NCBI RefSeq assembly: GCF_018139545.1
Contig: NZ_JAGSPJ010000002.1
Coordinates: forward strand, 620,001-684,000
Direction: 5' to 3'
DNA length: 64,000 nucleotides
Source of the DNA: Affinundibacterium fentianense
GTDB lineage: Bacteria; Pseudomonadota; Gammaproteobacteria; Burkholderiales; Burkholderiaceae_D
A program made the translations under genes and the position numbers. How positions within the stretch are numbered: the stretch's first letter is position 1; each line of letters opens with the position of its first letter. This document shows positions 56,751 through 64,000 of the stretch, piece by piece. The notes beneath the pieces were generated by a model. That model did no database searches, was not told the origin of the DNA, and was given only the letters and a program-made list of their open reading frames with translations.

Positions 56751-57497
56751 CTACGCAACCGTGCTAATGATGTTGCCACGGCTGCTAGCGCCTTCTAAAT
56801 TGCTCGCAATGTTTTGCAAGAAACGGTTAAGCATTTGCGACTGTTCCTCAGATCCATCGGAATTCACCCCTAGTGCTTGAAGTAAATTGCCAAATGAACT
56901 GCTCAGTGCCGACAAGCGATCACTGCTCGCGCTGGCCCCATTGGTGAGACCCGTGGCATTTGCATTACTCGTTTCTGTACTGGCGTCTGCAGTGGAAGTG
57001 GAATTGGTGGATTGCAATTGACCAATCAATTGTTGCAAATCTTTTTCCAAGCCGCCTGGCTCACCAAAAATTCGTGCGCCCTCTGTTGGTGGCTGCAATT
57101 GAACCTTGTCTCCATTTGTCTCAGCATCGGATGTCGCACTATGTTTCTGTTGGTGCAGGCTACTTAACAATTCTTGCAAAAAGCTTCCCAGCGCTTGCGC
57201 TGCGTTGCTCGCACTTGTATCGGTATTGGTCGTATCCGTCGTATTGGTCGTATCGGTCGTGCTAGTCGAGCTATTCGTCGTTTGACCGACGCCCAAACTT
57301 TGTAATGCACTCGCAATCGCATCAATCAGTCCCCCTCCCTGACTCTCCCTTGGTGGCGGCGGTGGCGGCCTGCCACTAGCATGTTGATGCACGGCTTGAC
57401 TCGATGTCGAACTATTGGCACTACCTGTACTAGTTAGATAATTCAACGAAGCACTTGTATTATTGGTGGAAACACCACCCAGATTGCTCCAACTCAT
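56751..57497 (-). CDS. Hypothetical Ser/Thr/Asn-rich repeat protein
   Basis: 248 residues from ATG 57497, which has GGAGG six bases upstream; the ATG at 57518 gives seven more residues. Low complexity: Ser/Thr runs, GRPPPPPPRESQGGG, a TTDTTN repeat, then helical blocks such as GLIDAIASALQSLGV, NAAQALGSFLQELLSSLHQQ and LSALSSSFGNLLQALGV. No signal peptide. Similar proteins with a polyproline stretch occur in Oxalobacteraceae but have no known role to me. Divergent from the CpxR-like gene with a CpxR-type box between them. Confidence 0.72.
   Translation of the reverse strand: MSWSNLGGVSTNNTSASLNYLTSTGSANSSTSSQAVHQHASGRPPPPPPRESQGGGLIDAIASALQSLGVGQTTNSSTSTTDTTNTTDTTNTDTSASNAAQALGSFLQELLSSLHQQKHSATSDAETNGDKVQLQPPTEGARIFGEPGGLEKDLQQLIGQLQSTNSTSTADASTETSNANATGLTNGASASSDRLSALSSSFGNLLQALGVNSDGSEEQSQMLNRFLQNIASNLEGASSRGNIISTVA
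57223..57258. repeat. 18-bp tandem repeat inside Ser/Thr-rich gene
   Basis: GTATTGGTCGTATCCGTC followed by GTATTGGTCGTATCGGTC, two copies with one mismatch, encoding a repeated TTDTTN block. A site of likely copy-number change. Confidence 0.8.
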
Positions 57498-57583
57498 TTG
57501 ATCCTCCCAAGCTTTCATGACTATGGATTGCTATCCATGAGTTCATCGAAAATGAACTTATCTCCATTATGGTTTTGACGCTT

Positions 57584-57619
57584 GTAAAGTTGAGTTAAGC
57601 AAACGTAAATCTATGTAAA
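57584..57619. promoter_or_regulatory. CpxR-type box in divergent intergenic region
   Basis: GTAAATCTATGTAAA at 57605-57619 is an exact GTAAA-N5-GTAAA match. A third GTAAA at 57584 lies 21 bases upstream of the first half-site, on the same helix face. The box sits about 120 bases before the CpxR-like gene and about 110 bases before the divergent repeat-protein gene. Confidence 0.65.
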
Positions 57620-57740
57620 GATTGTGGTGAAATCAGCCCTAATGTCGGGATCTGAGAATCCAGTCAAACCAAGTTTTGCTATGATGTGACAGCTTGCACT
57701 GACATCTCCCCTTCACCCACTCAAGCTTTTGGCCCGCATC

Positions 57741-58430
57741 ATGAATCAGGTTTTACTAATCGACGACGATATTGAACTCGTCACCATGTTTCGCGAATTC
57801 CTCGAGCAGGAAGGTTTTGCTGTCGATTGTGAACATGATGGGCAAAGGGGGGCTGCAGCGGCACTCAGTGGTCAATATGCGATCGCGATACTCGATGTCA
57901 TGATGCCTCGCATGAATGGACTCGAGACACTGCGACAGATACGACATCAAAGTCAAATGCCCGTCCTCATGCTGACAGCACGCGGTGACGATACGGATCG
58001 CATTGTGGGATTAGAGCTGGGCGCAGATGACTACGTAACAAAACCTTGTACACCGCGCGAACTAACCGCCCGCATTCGTGCCATTTTGCGACGGACACAA
58101 AACCATACCGGGATTGAACTCGGCGAGACTGCATTGGTTGCTGGCAAGCTCAGTTTGTGGCCAGGCCAACGACGCGCGAGCTGGGAGCAAGTACCTTTAG
58201 AGCTGACTAGTACTGAATTCAATTTACTCGAAGTATTGATACGGCATGTCGGCAAACCCGTCAGCAAAAATACGCTTTCAGAACAAGCATTGGGGCGTCC
58301 TCTAGCGCGATTTGATCGCAACATCGACGTCCATTTAAGTAGCTTACGACACAAACTTGGCAATCTAGCCGATGGGCGCTCTTGCTTGCAAACGGTGTAC
58401 CGGCTTGGTTATCAATTGGTGAAGGAATGA
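57741..58430 (+). CDS. cpxR: OmpR-family response regulator, CpxR-like
   Basis: 229 residues from ATG 57741 (a TTG at 57729 gives four more). Receiver with LIDDDIEL, AILDVMMPRMNG, LTARGDD and YVTKPCTP; winged-helix C-terminal domain (LTSTEFNLLEVLIRH, DRNIDVHLSSLRHKLG, QTVYRLGYQLV). In sequence style it resembles CpxR, and an exact CpxR-type box lies upstream, suggesting autoregulation. The kinase gene starts four bases after the stop. The name is by similarity; the signal in this organism is untested. Confidence 0.85.
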   Translation: MNQVLLIDDDIELVTMFREFLEQEGFAVDCEHDGQRGAAAALSGQYAIAILDVMMPRMNGLETLRQIRHQSQMPVLMLTARGDDTDRIVGLELGADDYVTKPCTPRELTARIRAILRRTQNHTGIELGETALVAGKLSLWPGQRRASWEQVPLELTSTEFNLLEVLIRHVGKPVSKNTLSEQALGRPLARFDRNIDVHLSSLRHKLGNLADGRSCLQTVYRLGYQLVKE

Positions 58431-58434
58431 CTTA

Positions 58435-59976
58435 ATGCGCAGCCTTTGGTCGAGCCGTCTATTTTGGAAATTTTTCGTGTCTATCCTGCTAGCACAGGTT
58501 TTGGCCGCTCTCGCGGTGGGCGGCACAGTTTGGTGGCGCAATCAAGAAACGCAGAATCGTCAATTCAGTCAAATTGAAAATGGTCCGCGTGCAGAAGAAT
58601 CCATACAGGGCGCAAAGGCCATCCTAGAATATGGCGGGCAGGAAGCGCTTGAACAATACTTGAGAACGCTACAGCATCACCAAGTCTATGTCATTCGCTG
58701 GCAGAATGGACAAGCGCAAGAATTACTCGGTCGCAAGCTCAGTCCAGAAATCTTGCAAGAATTAATGCAAGACAAATCAAATGACGCGAGCAAAGAGAAT
58801 CGTGCCCAAGGTACAGCGCAGAATAGAGGCAATCTCAGCCCCGCCAGCTACCGCATGCAAAGCAGAGGCGAAGAGTATATTCTTTTTCTGCCACGTAATC
58901 AGGCAATGCGTGCACCGTCGAATTTTGACTACAACCCATTTATCCGCCTTGAAACTCGACCTTCACCTCCCAACGAATTGGATCGCAAATATGCCCTGCA
59001 AAATGTGCTAGGAGACCGTCCAGCACCCCCGCGTCGAATGGAACTGACCTTGTATATGATTGCTTTAGCTGCGGTCTTTGCTAGTTTGGTTTTTGCAGCA
59101 TTATTAGCTTGGTATTTTACTCGTCAAATTCTGAATCTTAGGCTGGCATTTGCGGCGGCGGCTGAGGGACAATTAGCCCCGCGCTTTCAACAGCAAAGTG
59201 GCAATGATGAACTCAGCGACCTCGGTCATGCGTTTGATCAAATGTCGGCTCGGCTTAAACACATGATAGAACGGCAAACCAAACTTTTGCATGATGTATC
59301 GCATGAACTGCGCTCACCCTTGGCAAGGGTACAGGCCGCAATTGGCCTCGCCCATCAACAACCTGAGCGGATCGCTGTCTATTTAGAAAGAATAGAAAAA
59401 GAAAGTGGTCGCATGGATAATTTAGTGGGCGAACTCTTGACCTTGGCACGTCTTGAGGCAGGGGCCTATTCATATCGAAATGAATTAATCGATTTTAATG
59501 AATTGCTTGAGCAACTGGTCGTCGACGCACAACTTGAAGCCGATATGCGTGAATGTGAGTTAATCTTTGAATCCCAATCATCAATCATGCTTCACGGGCA
59601 AGCGGAATTACTCAACCGTGCATGCGAAAACGTTTTGCGCAACGCCATCAAATACAGCCCAAGGTCGAGCAAGATCCACCTTGAATTGGCTCTCGAACAA
59701 AAACAAGAACATCAACAAGGATGGGCGACGCTCCGTATTTCTGATCAAGGGCCCGGTGTACCTGAACACGAAATCGCCTCAATTTTTGAAGCATTTTATC
59801 GTAGTAGCAATGCACAACAAACGACTGGGCATGGTTTAGGACTCGCCATCAGCCACCACGTCATACAACACTTCGGCGGGCATCTATGTGCCTGCAACCT
59901 CCCTACTGGTGGGTTTTGTGTCGAAATCAGTTTGCCTTGCGCCATCTCGAAACCTAGCGAACACGCGCCGCAATAA
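58435..59976 (+). CDS. cpxA: Sensor histidine kinase, CpxA-like
   Basis: 513 residues (E. coli CpxA 457). First helix at about 10-30, a periplasmic sensor region of about 170 residues, second helix (YMIALAAVFASLVFAALLAWYF), HAMP, HisKA (LHDVSHELRSPLARVQAAIG with LERIEKESGRMDNLVGELLTLARLEAG, CpxA-like) and ATPase (ENVLRNAIKYS, DQGPGVPE, GHGLGLAIS). GAAGGA overlaps the end of the regulator gene eight bases before the ATG. Partner of the regulator upstream. Confidence 0.88.
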   Translation: MRSLWSSRLFWKFFVSILLAQVLAALAVGGTVWWRNQETQNRQFSQIENGPRAEESIQGAKAILEYGGQEALEQYLRTLQHHQVYVIRWQNGQAQELLGRKLSPEILQELMQDKSNDASKENRAQGTAQNRGNLSPASYRMQSRGEEYILFLPRNQAMRAPSNFDYNPFIRLETRPSPPNELDRKYALQNVLGDRPAPPRRMELTLYMIALAAVFASLVFAALLAWYFTRQILNLRLAFAAAAEGQLAPRFQQQSGNDELSDLGHAFDQMSARLKHMIERQTKLLHDVSHELRSPLARVQAAIGLAHQQPERIAVYLERIEKESGRMDNLVGELLTLARLEAGAYSYRNELIDFNELLEQLVVDAQLEADMRECELIFESQSSIMLHGQAELLNRACENVLRNAIKYSPRSSKIHLELALEQKQEHQQGWATLRISDQGPGVPEHEIASIFEAFYRSSNAQQTTGHGLGLAISHHVIQHFGGHLCACNLPTGGFCVEISLPCAISKPSEHAPQ

Positions 59977-60045
59977 TCGATCCTGCGGACAAATGTTGTT
60001 CATCGCATGGAAATCACGCCGTGTATTCCCCTCATTGCTTGCGAC

Positions 60046-60060
60046 ATTGGACAGACCAAT
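60046..60060. promoter_or_regulatory. Candidate GntR-family operator upstream of its own gene
   Basis: ATTGGACAGACCAAT, a palindrome containing TGGACAGACCA. It fits the TGGnnnACCA pattern of FCD-type GntR regulators and lies about 90 bases before the regulator start, which suggests autoregulation. Confidence 0.5.
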
Positions 60061-60148
60061 TTAGAATAGCCTGTCTCCCTTGCGTCACTCATGTCGATAT
60101 TTTCAGCATCGTCGCAAGTTGTTTTATCTCCCTTTTTCTGCGTATTCA

Positions 60149-60847
60149 ATGAAAAAAGCTGCATCAGCCTTAGAAACGATCCCACCAGAGCCACGTCTTT
60201 ATCGCGTTGTATCTGGACGCATTCAACAATTAATCAAGGATGAAAATATCGCAGCTGGTGAACGACTACCTTCTGAGCGCGATCTTGCAAGCAAACTGAA
60301 TGTGAGTCGAGCGTCCCTGCGTGAGGCCTTAATTGCGCTTGAATTAGGCGGGATTGTCGAAGTACGTGGTGGTTCGGGTGTTTATGTGAGTGAACAAGCG
60401 AAAGCGGACTCCGACGTAATGGAAGTCGGCCCAGGACCATTCGAAGTCTTGTCTGCGCGTCGACTGATTGAATCAGAAGTCGCTGCAATTGCAGCAAAAA
60501 ATGCAACGGATTCTGCAATCGATGCAATTTTAAAAGCGGTACTTGAGATGGAGAAGAACCACGACAACCGCAATGAAAATGAAATGGCCGATCGCAATTT
60601 TCATTTAGCCATCGCGCGCGCGACTGGGAACAGCGCACTAGTTGGTGTGATTGAATATTTATGGAATCAACGCGGCAGTTTGTGGCATAAATTAAAAGAA
60701 CATTTTCAAACAGAAGAATTGCGTAAGCAAACCTTACTTGATCATCGCGCGATTCTCGCCGCAATTGCTGCGCACGATGCAAATGGTGCGAAACAGGCAA
60801 TGCGCGCCCATCTGGACCGCGTCAGCCGAACCTTTTCACGCGGATAA
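60149..60847 (+). CDS. GntR family, FadR subfamily transcriptional regulator
   Basis: 232 residues from ATG 60149; the frame can be read back to TTG 60080. Winged HTH: RVVSGRIQQLIKDENIAAGERLPSERDLASKLNVSRASLREALIALELGGIVEVRGGSGVYV. The FCD effector domain follows, with metal-type ligands (DRNFHLAIARATGN, DHRAILAAI). The nearest known roles are ExuR/UxuR-type hexuronate control. It precedes a GH88/105-family gene and a DUF4861 gene, and operator-like sites lie in front of all three, so it is probably the local regulator of a uronate or pectin pathway. Confidence 0.9.
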   Translation: MKKAASALETIPPEPRLYRVVSGRIQQLIKDENIAAGERLPSERDLASKLNVSRASLREALIALELGGIVEVRGGSGVYVSEQAKADSDVMEVGPGPFEVLSARRLIESEVAAIAAKNATDSAIDAILKAVLEMEKNHDNRNENEMADRNFHLAIARATGNSALVGVIEYLWNQRGSLWHKLKEHFQTEELRKQTLLDHRAILAAIAAHDANGAKQAMRAHLDRVSRTFSRG

Positions 60848-61222
60848 ACTCGAGTGGGCACACTGATGCCCAATTCCCGCCCCCCCCAATCATCATGCAA
60901 CACGCTGTGCCAGCAATTTAGCAGCGATACTGCAACGATACAGCACGTCTGAACCGATCTCGATTTGACACAGGCAGCTAGTACTTACGCGCCAATTTAC
61001 TTGCGCAATCAAAGACTTATGCAGCAATTGCGCATCCATATGCGAAAATATTCTGCCACAAAAATACCACATTCGGCTAGTCCACATTGCGATTTTGGTC
61101 TTACCACATTAAAATGGCCTGACCACATTTACGCATTCAACCGAATCGTTTAAACTTCAACCAACATGCCATGTGCTTTGCAATACACGCATTGAGCAAC
61201 GACAAATAAAGATTGGACACCA
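60848..61222. promoter_or_regulatory. Intergenic region with direct repeats before GH88/105 gene
   Basis: 375 bases. CCACATT occurs four times (61067, 61082, 61104, 61123), and the last two copies sit in operator-like palindromes. An eight-base C-run lies near 60880-60887. The promoter of the hydrolase gene should lie between 61110 and 61200 but was not fixed. Confidence 0.5.
61096..61125. promoter_or_regulatory. Two candidate GntR operators before the hydrolase gene
   Basis: TGGTCTTACCA (61096-61106) and TGGCCTGACCA (61115-61125), centres 19 bases apart. Both match the TGGnCnnACCA form of FadR-subfamily operators. They lie about 100 bases upstream of the start codon. Confidence 0.55.
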
Positions 61223-62662
61223 ATGAAACTCGCACCACTATCTAAAGTCATCCGCCATACCACCTTGGGATTGAGTGCACTTACTTTACTTTGCGCTGCG
61301 AGTGTCCATGCAAGCACCTCAGCCAATCCCCAATATCGCAACACCGATAATCCGAATCTCGCTGACAAAGGGGAAGGCACTTATCCCATTCCTTACAAAA
61401 TGCCGGTGGTCAAAGAGGTGACCGATGCACTTCATCGCATTCGCGCCTATCTCGAATCCACCACACCCACTCGGATTATCCACAAAGGCACAGGGGCAGC
61501 TGTCACAGATTTAAAAAAGCCAATCAAAGAGGCAATCTTTGAACCCAGCAAAGGCGATTACGGCATCATGGTGTATGAGATGGGTGTCGTGCACTCAGGG
61601 CTGTTAAAAGTACGTGCAGCCACCCAAGACGCTCGTTTCACAGCCATGACTGAGCGCCATCTTCGTTTTTTCGCGGAGACGATGCCCTATTTTAAAGCGC
61701 AAGAAGAGCAATTCCACTTAGAGCGTGCGAATAGTTTTTCTCGCTTCCTTGATCCACGTTCCCTCGATGATAGTGGATCAATGTGTGCCGCGCTGATCCG
61801 CGCTCGTTTCGCCAAAGTAGGTCCCGATCTCGATCAAATGATTCAGATCTGCGGTGATTGGGTCGCAAACAAACAGTTCCGTTTAGCCGATGGCACCTTG
61901 GCACGCAAGCGCCCGCAAGCTGTTTCTCTTTGGGCGGACGATATGTATATGGGAATCCCTGCGCTGGCCGAACTCGGGCATATGACTGGCGATGTTCGCT
62001 ATTTTGACGATGCCGTACGCAATGTTTTGCAAATGAGTCAGTACATGTTCAATGCGCAAAACAATTTATATACACATGGCTGGAATGAAAACAATCCTGA
62101 TGCGCCGCGCTTCTATTGGGCTCGCGCGAATGGTTGGGCAGTGCTTGCTATGTCGGATTTGTTGGATGTGCTGCCAAAGTCGCATCCTGGGTACAACCAA
62201 GTTCTCAATCAATTGCGCGCCAATCTAAAGGGAATTGCAGAACAACAATCGGGACAAGGCTTGTGGCACCAAATGCTTGATCGCCACGACTCTTATTTAG
62301 AAACTTCTGCCAGCGCGATGTTCGTGTATGCCATTGCGCATGCAGTCAACCAAGGATGGATCAGTCCTAGCACATGGGGTTCAATCGCTCAGGCTGGTTG
62401 GGCAGGTTTGGCAAACCGCATCACCAACAAGGGAGAAATCGAAGGTATCTGTGTCGGTACGACTTTTGCCAGTGACCATGTTTACTACTATCATCGTCCA
62501 ACCAGTGTTGAAGCACTACACGGATATGGTCCGACACTCATGGCGGGCGCGGAAATTATTCAAATGTTGAATAACCCTGCTTTCAATATTGAGCACAAGG
62601 TACGTACTTATCACTACGTCCCGAGCAATGCAGCGAAAACTGACTATCGTGAACACCACTAA
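61223..62662 (+). CDS. Exported unsaturated uronyl hydrolase, GH88/GH105 family
   Basis: 479 residues with a signal peptide (TTLGLSALTLLCAASVHAS). The (alpha/alpha)6-barrel pattern of this superfamily includes LDDSGSMCAALI, SLWADDMYMGIPALAELGHMTGD, FYWARANGWAVLAMSDLLDVLP, GLWHQMLDRHDSYLETSASAMFVYAIAHAVNQGWI and GICVGTTFASDHVYYY. The enzymes remove unsaturated uronic acid from oligosaccharides produced by lyases, such as rhamnogalacturonan or pectin fragments. Asp in LWADDMY is the likely catalytic acid. GH105 is favoured over GH88 by overall pattern, but this is not certain. A DUF4861 gene follows. Confidence 0.88.
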   Translation: MKLAPLSKVIRHTTLGLSALTLLCAASVHASTSANPQYRNTDNPNLADKGEGTYPIPYKMPVVKEVTDALHRIRAYLESTTPTRIIHKGTGAAVTDLKKPIKEAIFEPSKGDYGIMVYEMGVVHSGLLKVRAATQDARFTAMTERHLRFFAETMPYFKAQEEQFHLERANSFSRFLDPRSLDDSGSMCAALIRARFAKVGPDLDQMIQICGDWVANKQFRLADGTLARKRPQAVSLWADDMYMGIPALAELGHMTGDVRYFDDAVRNVLQMSQYMFNAQNNLYTHGWNENNPDAPRFYWARANGWAVLAMSDLLDVLPKSHPGYNQVLNQLRANLKGIAEQQSGQGLWHQMLDRHDSYLETSASAMFVYAIAHAVNQGWISPSTWGSIAQAGWAGLANRITNKGEIEGICVGTTFASDHVYYYHRPTSVEALHGYGPTLMAGAEIIQMLNNPAFNIEHKVRTYHYVPSNAAKTDYREHH

Positions 62663-62669
62663 GCTGAAT

Positions 62670-62680
62670 TGGTTTGACCG
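62670..62680. promoter_or_regulatory. Candidate GntR operator before DUF4861 gene
   Basis: TGGTTTGACCG, one mismatch from TGGnnnACCA, in the 93-base gap between the hydrolase and DUF4861 genes. Weaker than the other copies. Confidence 0.35.
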
Positions 62681-62755
62681 ATCGAATAACCGATTCAACA
62701 GCCAATCCACGAACACTTGTCAACCACTTCGAATTGAAGTCAACATGGAACTAGC

Positions 62756-64000
62756 ATGATGCGTAACCGAATTCCAACACTCCTTGCACTCGCCAGTGCG
62801 ACCGCTCCACTCATGTTGTTCTCAGGGTCAATCTCTGCACAAGAGCAAGCACAAGCGCCATTGCAAGTGGTGGTATCGCATCAGCTGGAACAAGCACGGC
62901 CTTCAGAAACCATCACGATTCCATGGTCACAGATCAATCAATATTTACCGGGCGCCTTAATTCAGAAAATCGCGGTAAAGGACAAACATGGAAAGGTACT
63001 AGCCCACCAAGTTACGAATATTGCGCCACAAGCCAAAGATCCCAAAGGAATAGGCATTGCCTATGGAGAATTGATCTTCCAATACCATTTTGCAGCGGGT
63101 GAAAAAAGTGCGGAATTCACAATCGAAAAGATAGACACAGTCGCTCCCGTATTTGAAACCAAAGCCTTTGGTCGCCATGTTCCCGAGCGTCTCGATGACT
63201 TTGCGTGGGAAAACGACAAAGTCGCTCACCGGACTTATGGACTTGCTCTCGCGGCGCCAGCGCCAGTTGGTGTGACCAAAGAAGTATTGGTGACCAGTGG
63301 CATTGATATCTGGTTTAAACGCGTTAGCTATCCGATTGTCGATCGTTGGTACAACAAGGGACATGATCATTACCATCATGACGAAGGCGAAGGCATGGAC
63401 ATGTACAACGTCGGCAAATCTCGCGGCTGCGGAGGTACCGGGATTTGGGACGGACAACAACTCCACACTAGTATCAACTATGAAAAATGGAAAGTGTTAG
63501 CGAATGGCCCAGTGCGGACAGTCTTTGAACTCAGTTATCCAAGCTGGGACGCCGCTGGTATCGCAATAACGGAAACCAAACGCTTCACTGTCGATGCTGG
63601 GCATTATCTCGACAAGATTGAGAGCAGTTTTCAATATCTTGGCGGACAAACACTCACTGCCGCTATTGGGCTCAACAAAACACCCAGCGACAAGGGACAA
63701 TCCCCGCACATTACACTCATTCAAGACACTGATCGCGGACTATTAGCCCAGTGGGTGCAACAAACAAGCAAAGGCGAATTCGGGACAGCGATATTGGTTG
63801 CTAGTCCGAATACCACCACCTCGTTTGCAGAAGATACGCTGAATCATTTGATACTTGCGCCTGTGCAAAGCGGTAAGCCGTTGACCTACTATGCAGGTGC
63901 AGCATGGAATCGTAGTGGTGACATTTTATCCAAGGAGGCATGGCAATCCTACCTCAACAATATGGCACAACGTCTTCGCGATCCGATTCAAATTCAACTC
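62756..64000 (+). CDS. DUF4861 protein, exported, 3'-truncated by window edge
   Basis: The frame from ATG 62756 (a second ATG follows at once) stays open for 415 codons to the end of the window. Signal peptide: RIPTLLALASATAPLMLFSG ending near SISAQ. Family marks are AYGELIFQYHFAAGE, FGRHVPERLDDFAWENDKVA, FKRVSYPIVDRWYNKG, YHHDEGEGMDMYNVGKSRGCGGTGIWDGQQ and FELSYPSWD. DUF4861 proteins are frequently found in pectin and uronate loci near GH88/GH105 genes. The activity is not known to me; a lyase or hydrolase role is possible. Its place after the hydrolase gene fits a polysaccharide-use operon. Confidence 0.85.
   Translation, partial: MMRNRIPTLLALASATAPLMLFSGSISAQEQAQAPLQVVVSHQLEQARPSETITIPWSQINQYLPGALIQKIAVKDKHGKVLAHQVTNIAPQAKDPKGIGIAYGELIFQYHFAAGEKSAEFTIEKIDTVAPVFETKAFGRHVPERLDDFAWENDKVAHRTYGLALAAPAPVGVTKEVLVTSGIDIWFKRVSYPIVDRWYNKGHDHYHHDEGEGMDMYNVGKSRGCGGTGIWDGQQLHTSINYEKWKVLANGPVRTVFELSYPSWDAAGIAITETKRFTVDAGHYLDKIESSFQYLGGQTLTAAIGLNKTPSDKGQSPHITLIQDTDRGLLAQWVQQTSKGEFGTAILVASPNTTTSFAEDTLNHLILAPVQSGKPLTYYAGAAWNRSGDILSKEAWQSYLNNMAQRLRDPIQIQL

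Overview
The window looks like a chromosomal segment of a betaproteobacterium of the order Burkholderiales, most likely an Oxalobacteraceae member of the Undibacterium/Janthinobacterium type. This rests on gene content: an fdsGBA-fdhD-fdsD NAD-dependent formate dehydrogenase operon, glmS and glmU close together, BMP-type nucleoside import, many hybrid kinases and HD-GYP proteins, and a TonB receptor. The moderate base composition fits. No database search was possible, so the taxonomy is inference. No rRNA, tRNA, CRISPR array, transposase or integrase was seen.

Layout. 1-1905: 3' part of a hybrid sensor kinase. 1937-18253: a block of genes all on the minus strand that together look like a complete nucleic-acid and nucleoside scavenging route: uridine kinase, ribokinase, BMP-type binding protein with ATPase and two permeases, nucleoside hydrolase, an isopenicillin-N-synthase-like Fe(II) oxygenase, a TonB-dependent receptor, a lipoprotein 5'-nucleotidase, an S1/P1 nuclease and a secreted adenosine deaminase. 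The implied order is polymer to 5'-nucleotides to nucleosides outside the cytoplasm, import, then cleavage to base plus ribose and phosphorylation. 18777-29589: a signalling block with an HD-GYP response regulator, a secreted histidine-phosphatase-family protein and a 1192-residue hybrid kinase on the minus strand, facing an MHYT/PAS hybrid kinase followed by a second HD-GYP regulator on the plus strand.

29609-32509: a methyltransferase, a cold-shock/excalibur fusion protein, then a small array of minus-strand hypothetical genes separated by attC-like sites. It looks like an integrase-less integron cassette cluster. 32779-33767: a ParD-like protein overlapping a methionine aminopeptidase gene, followed by two inverted copies of a REP-like palindrome. 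34113-40217: the formate dehydrogenase operon. 40455-45036: chemotaxis receptor, bacteriohemerythrin, a hypothetical protein, a VOC protein and a GAF/HD-GYP protein. 45149-53251: glmS, a divergent Lrp-type regulator, a Tat-exported Rossmann protein, an NTP/NDP-exchange-type transporter, a gene-poor region with a 31-residue membrane peptide gene and strong RNA-like hairpins, and glmU.

53454-59976: a DUF4272-type protein, an M19 dipeptidase, an exported intradiol-dioxygenase-fold lipoprotein, a Ser/Thr-rich repeat protein and a CpxRA-like two-component system with an exact CpxR-type box between it and the divergent repeat gene. 60149-64000: the start of a uronate/pectin-type locus, with a GntR/FadR-family regulator, a GH88/GH105-family hydrolase and a DUF4861 protein that runs off the window. 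TGGnnnACCA-type operator candidates lie in front of all three genes.
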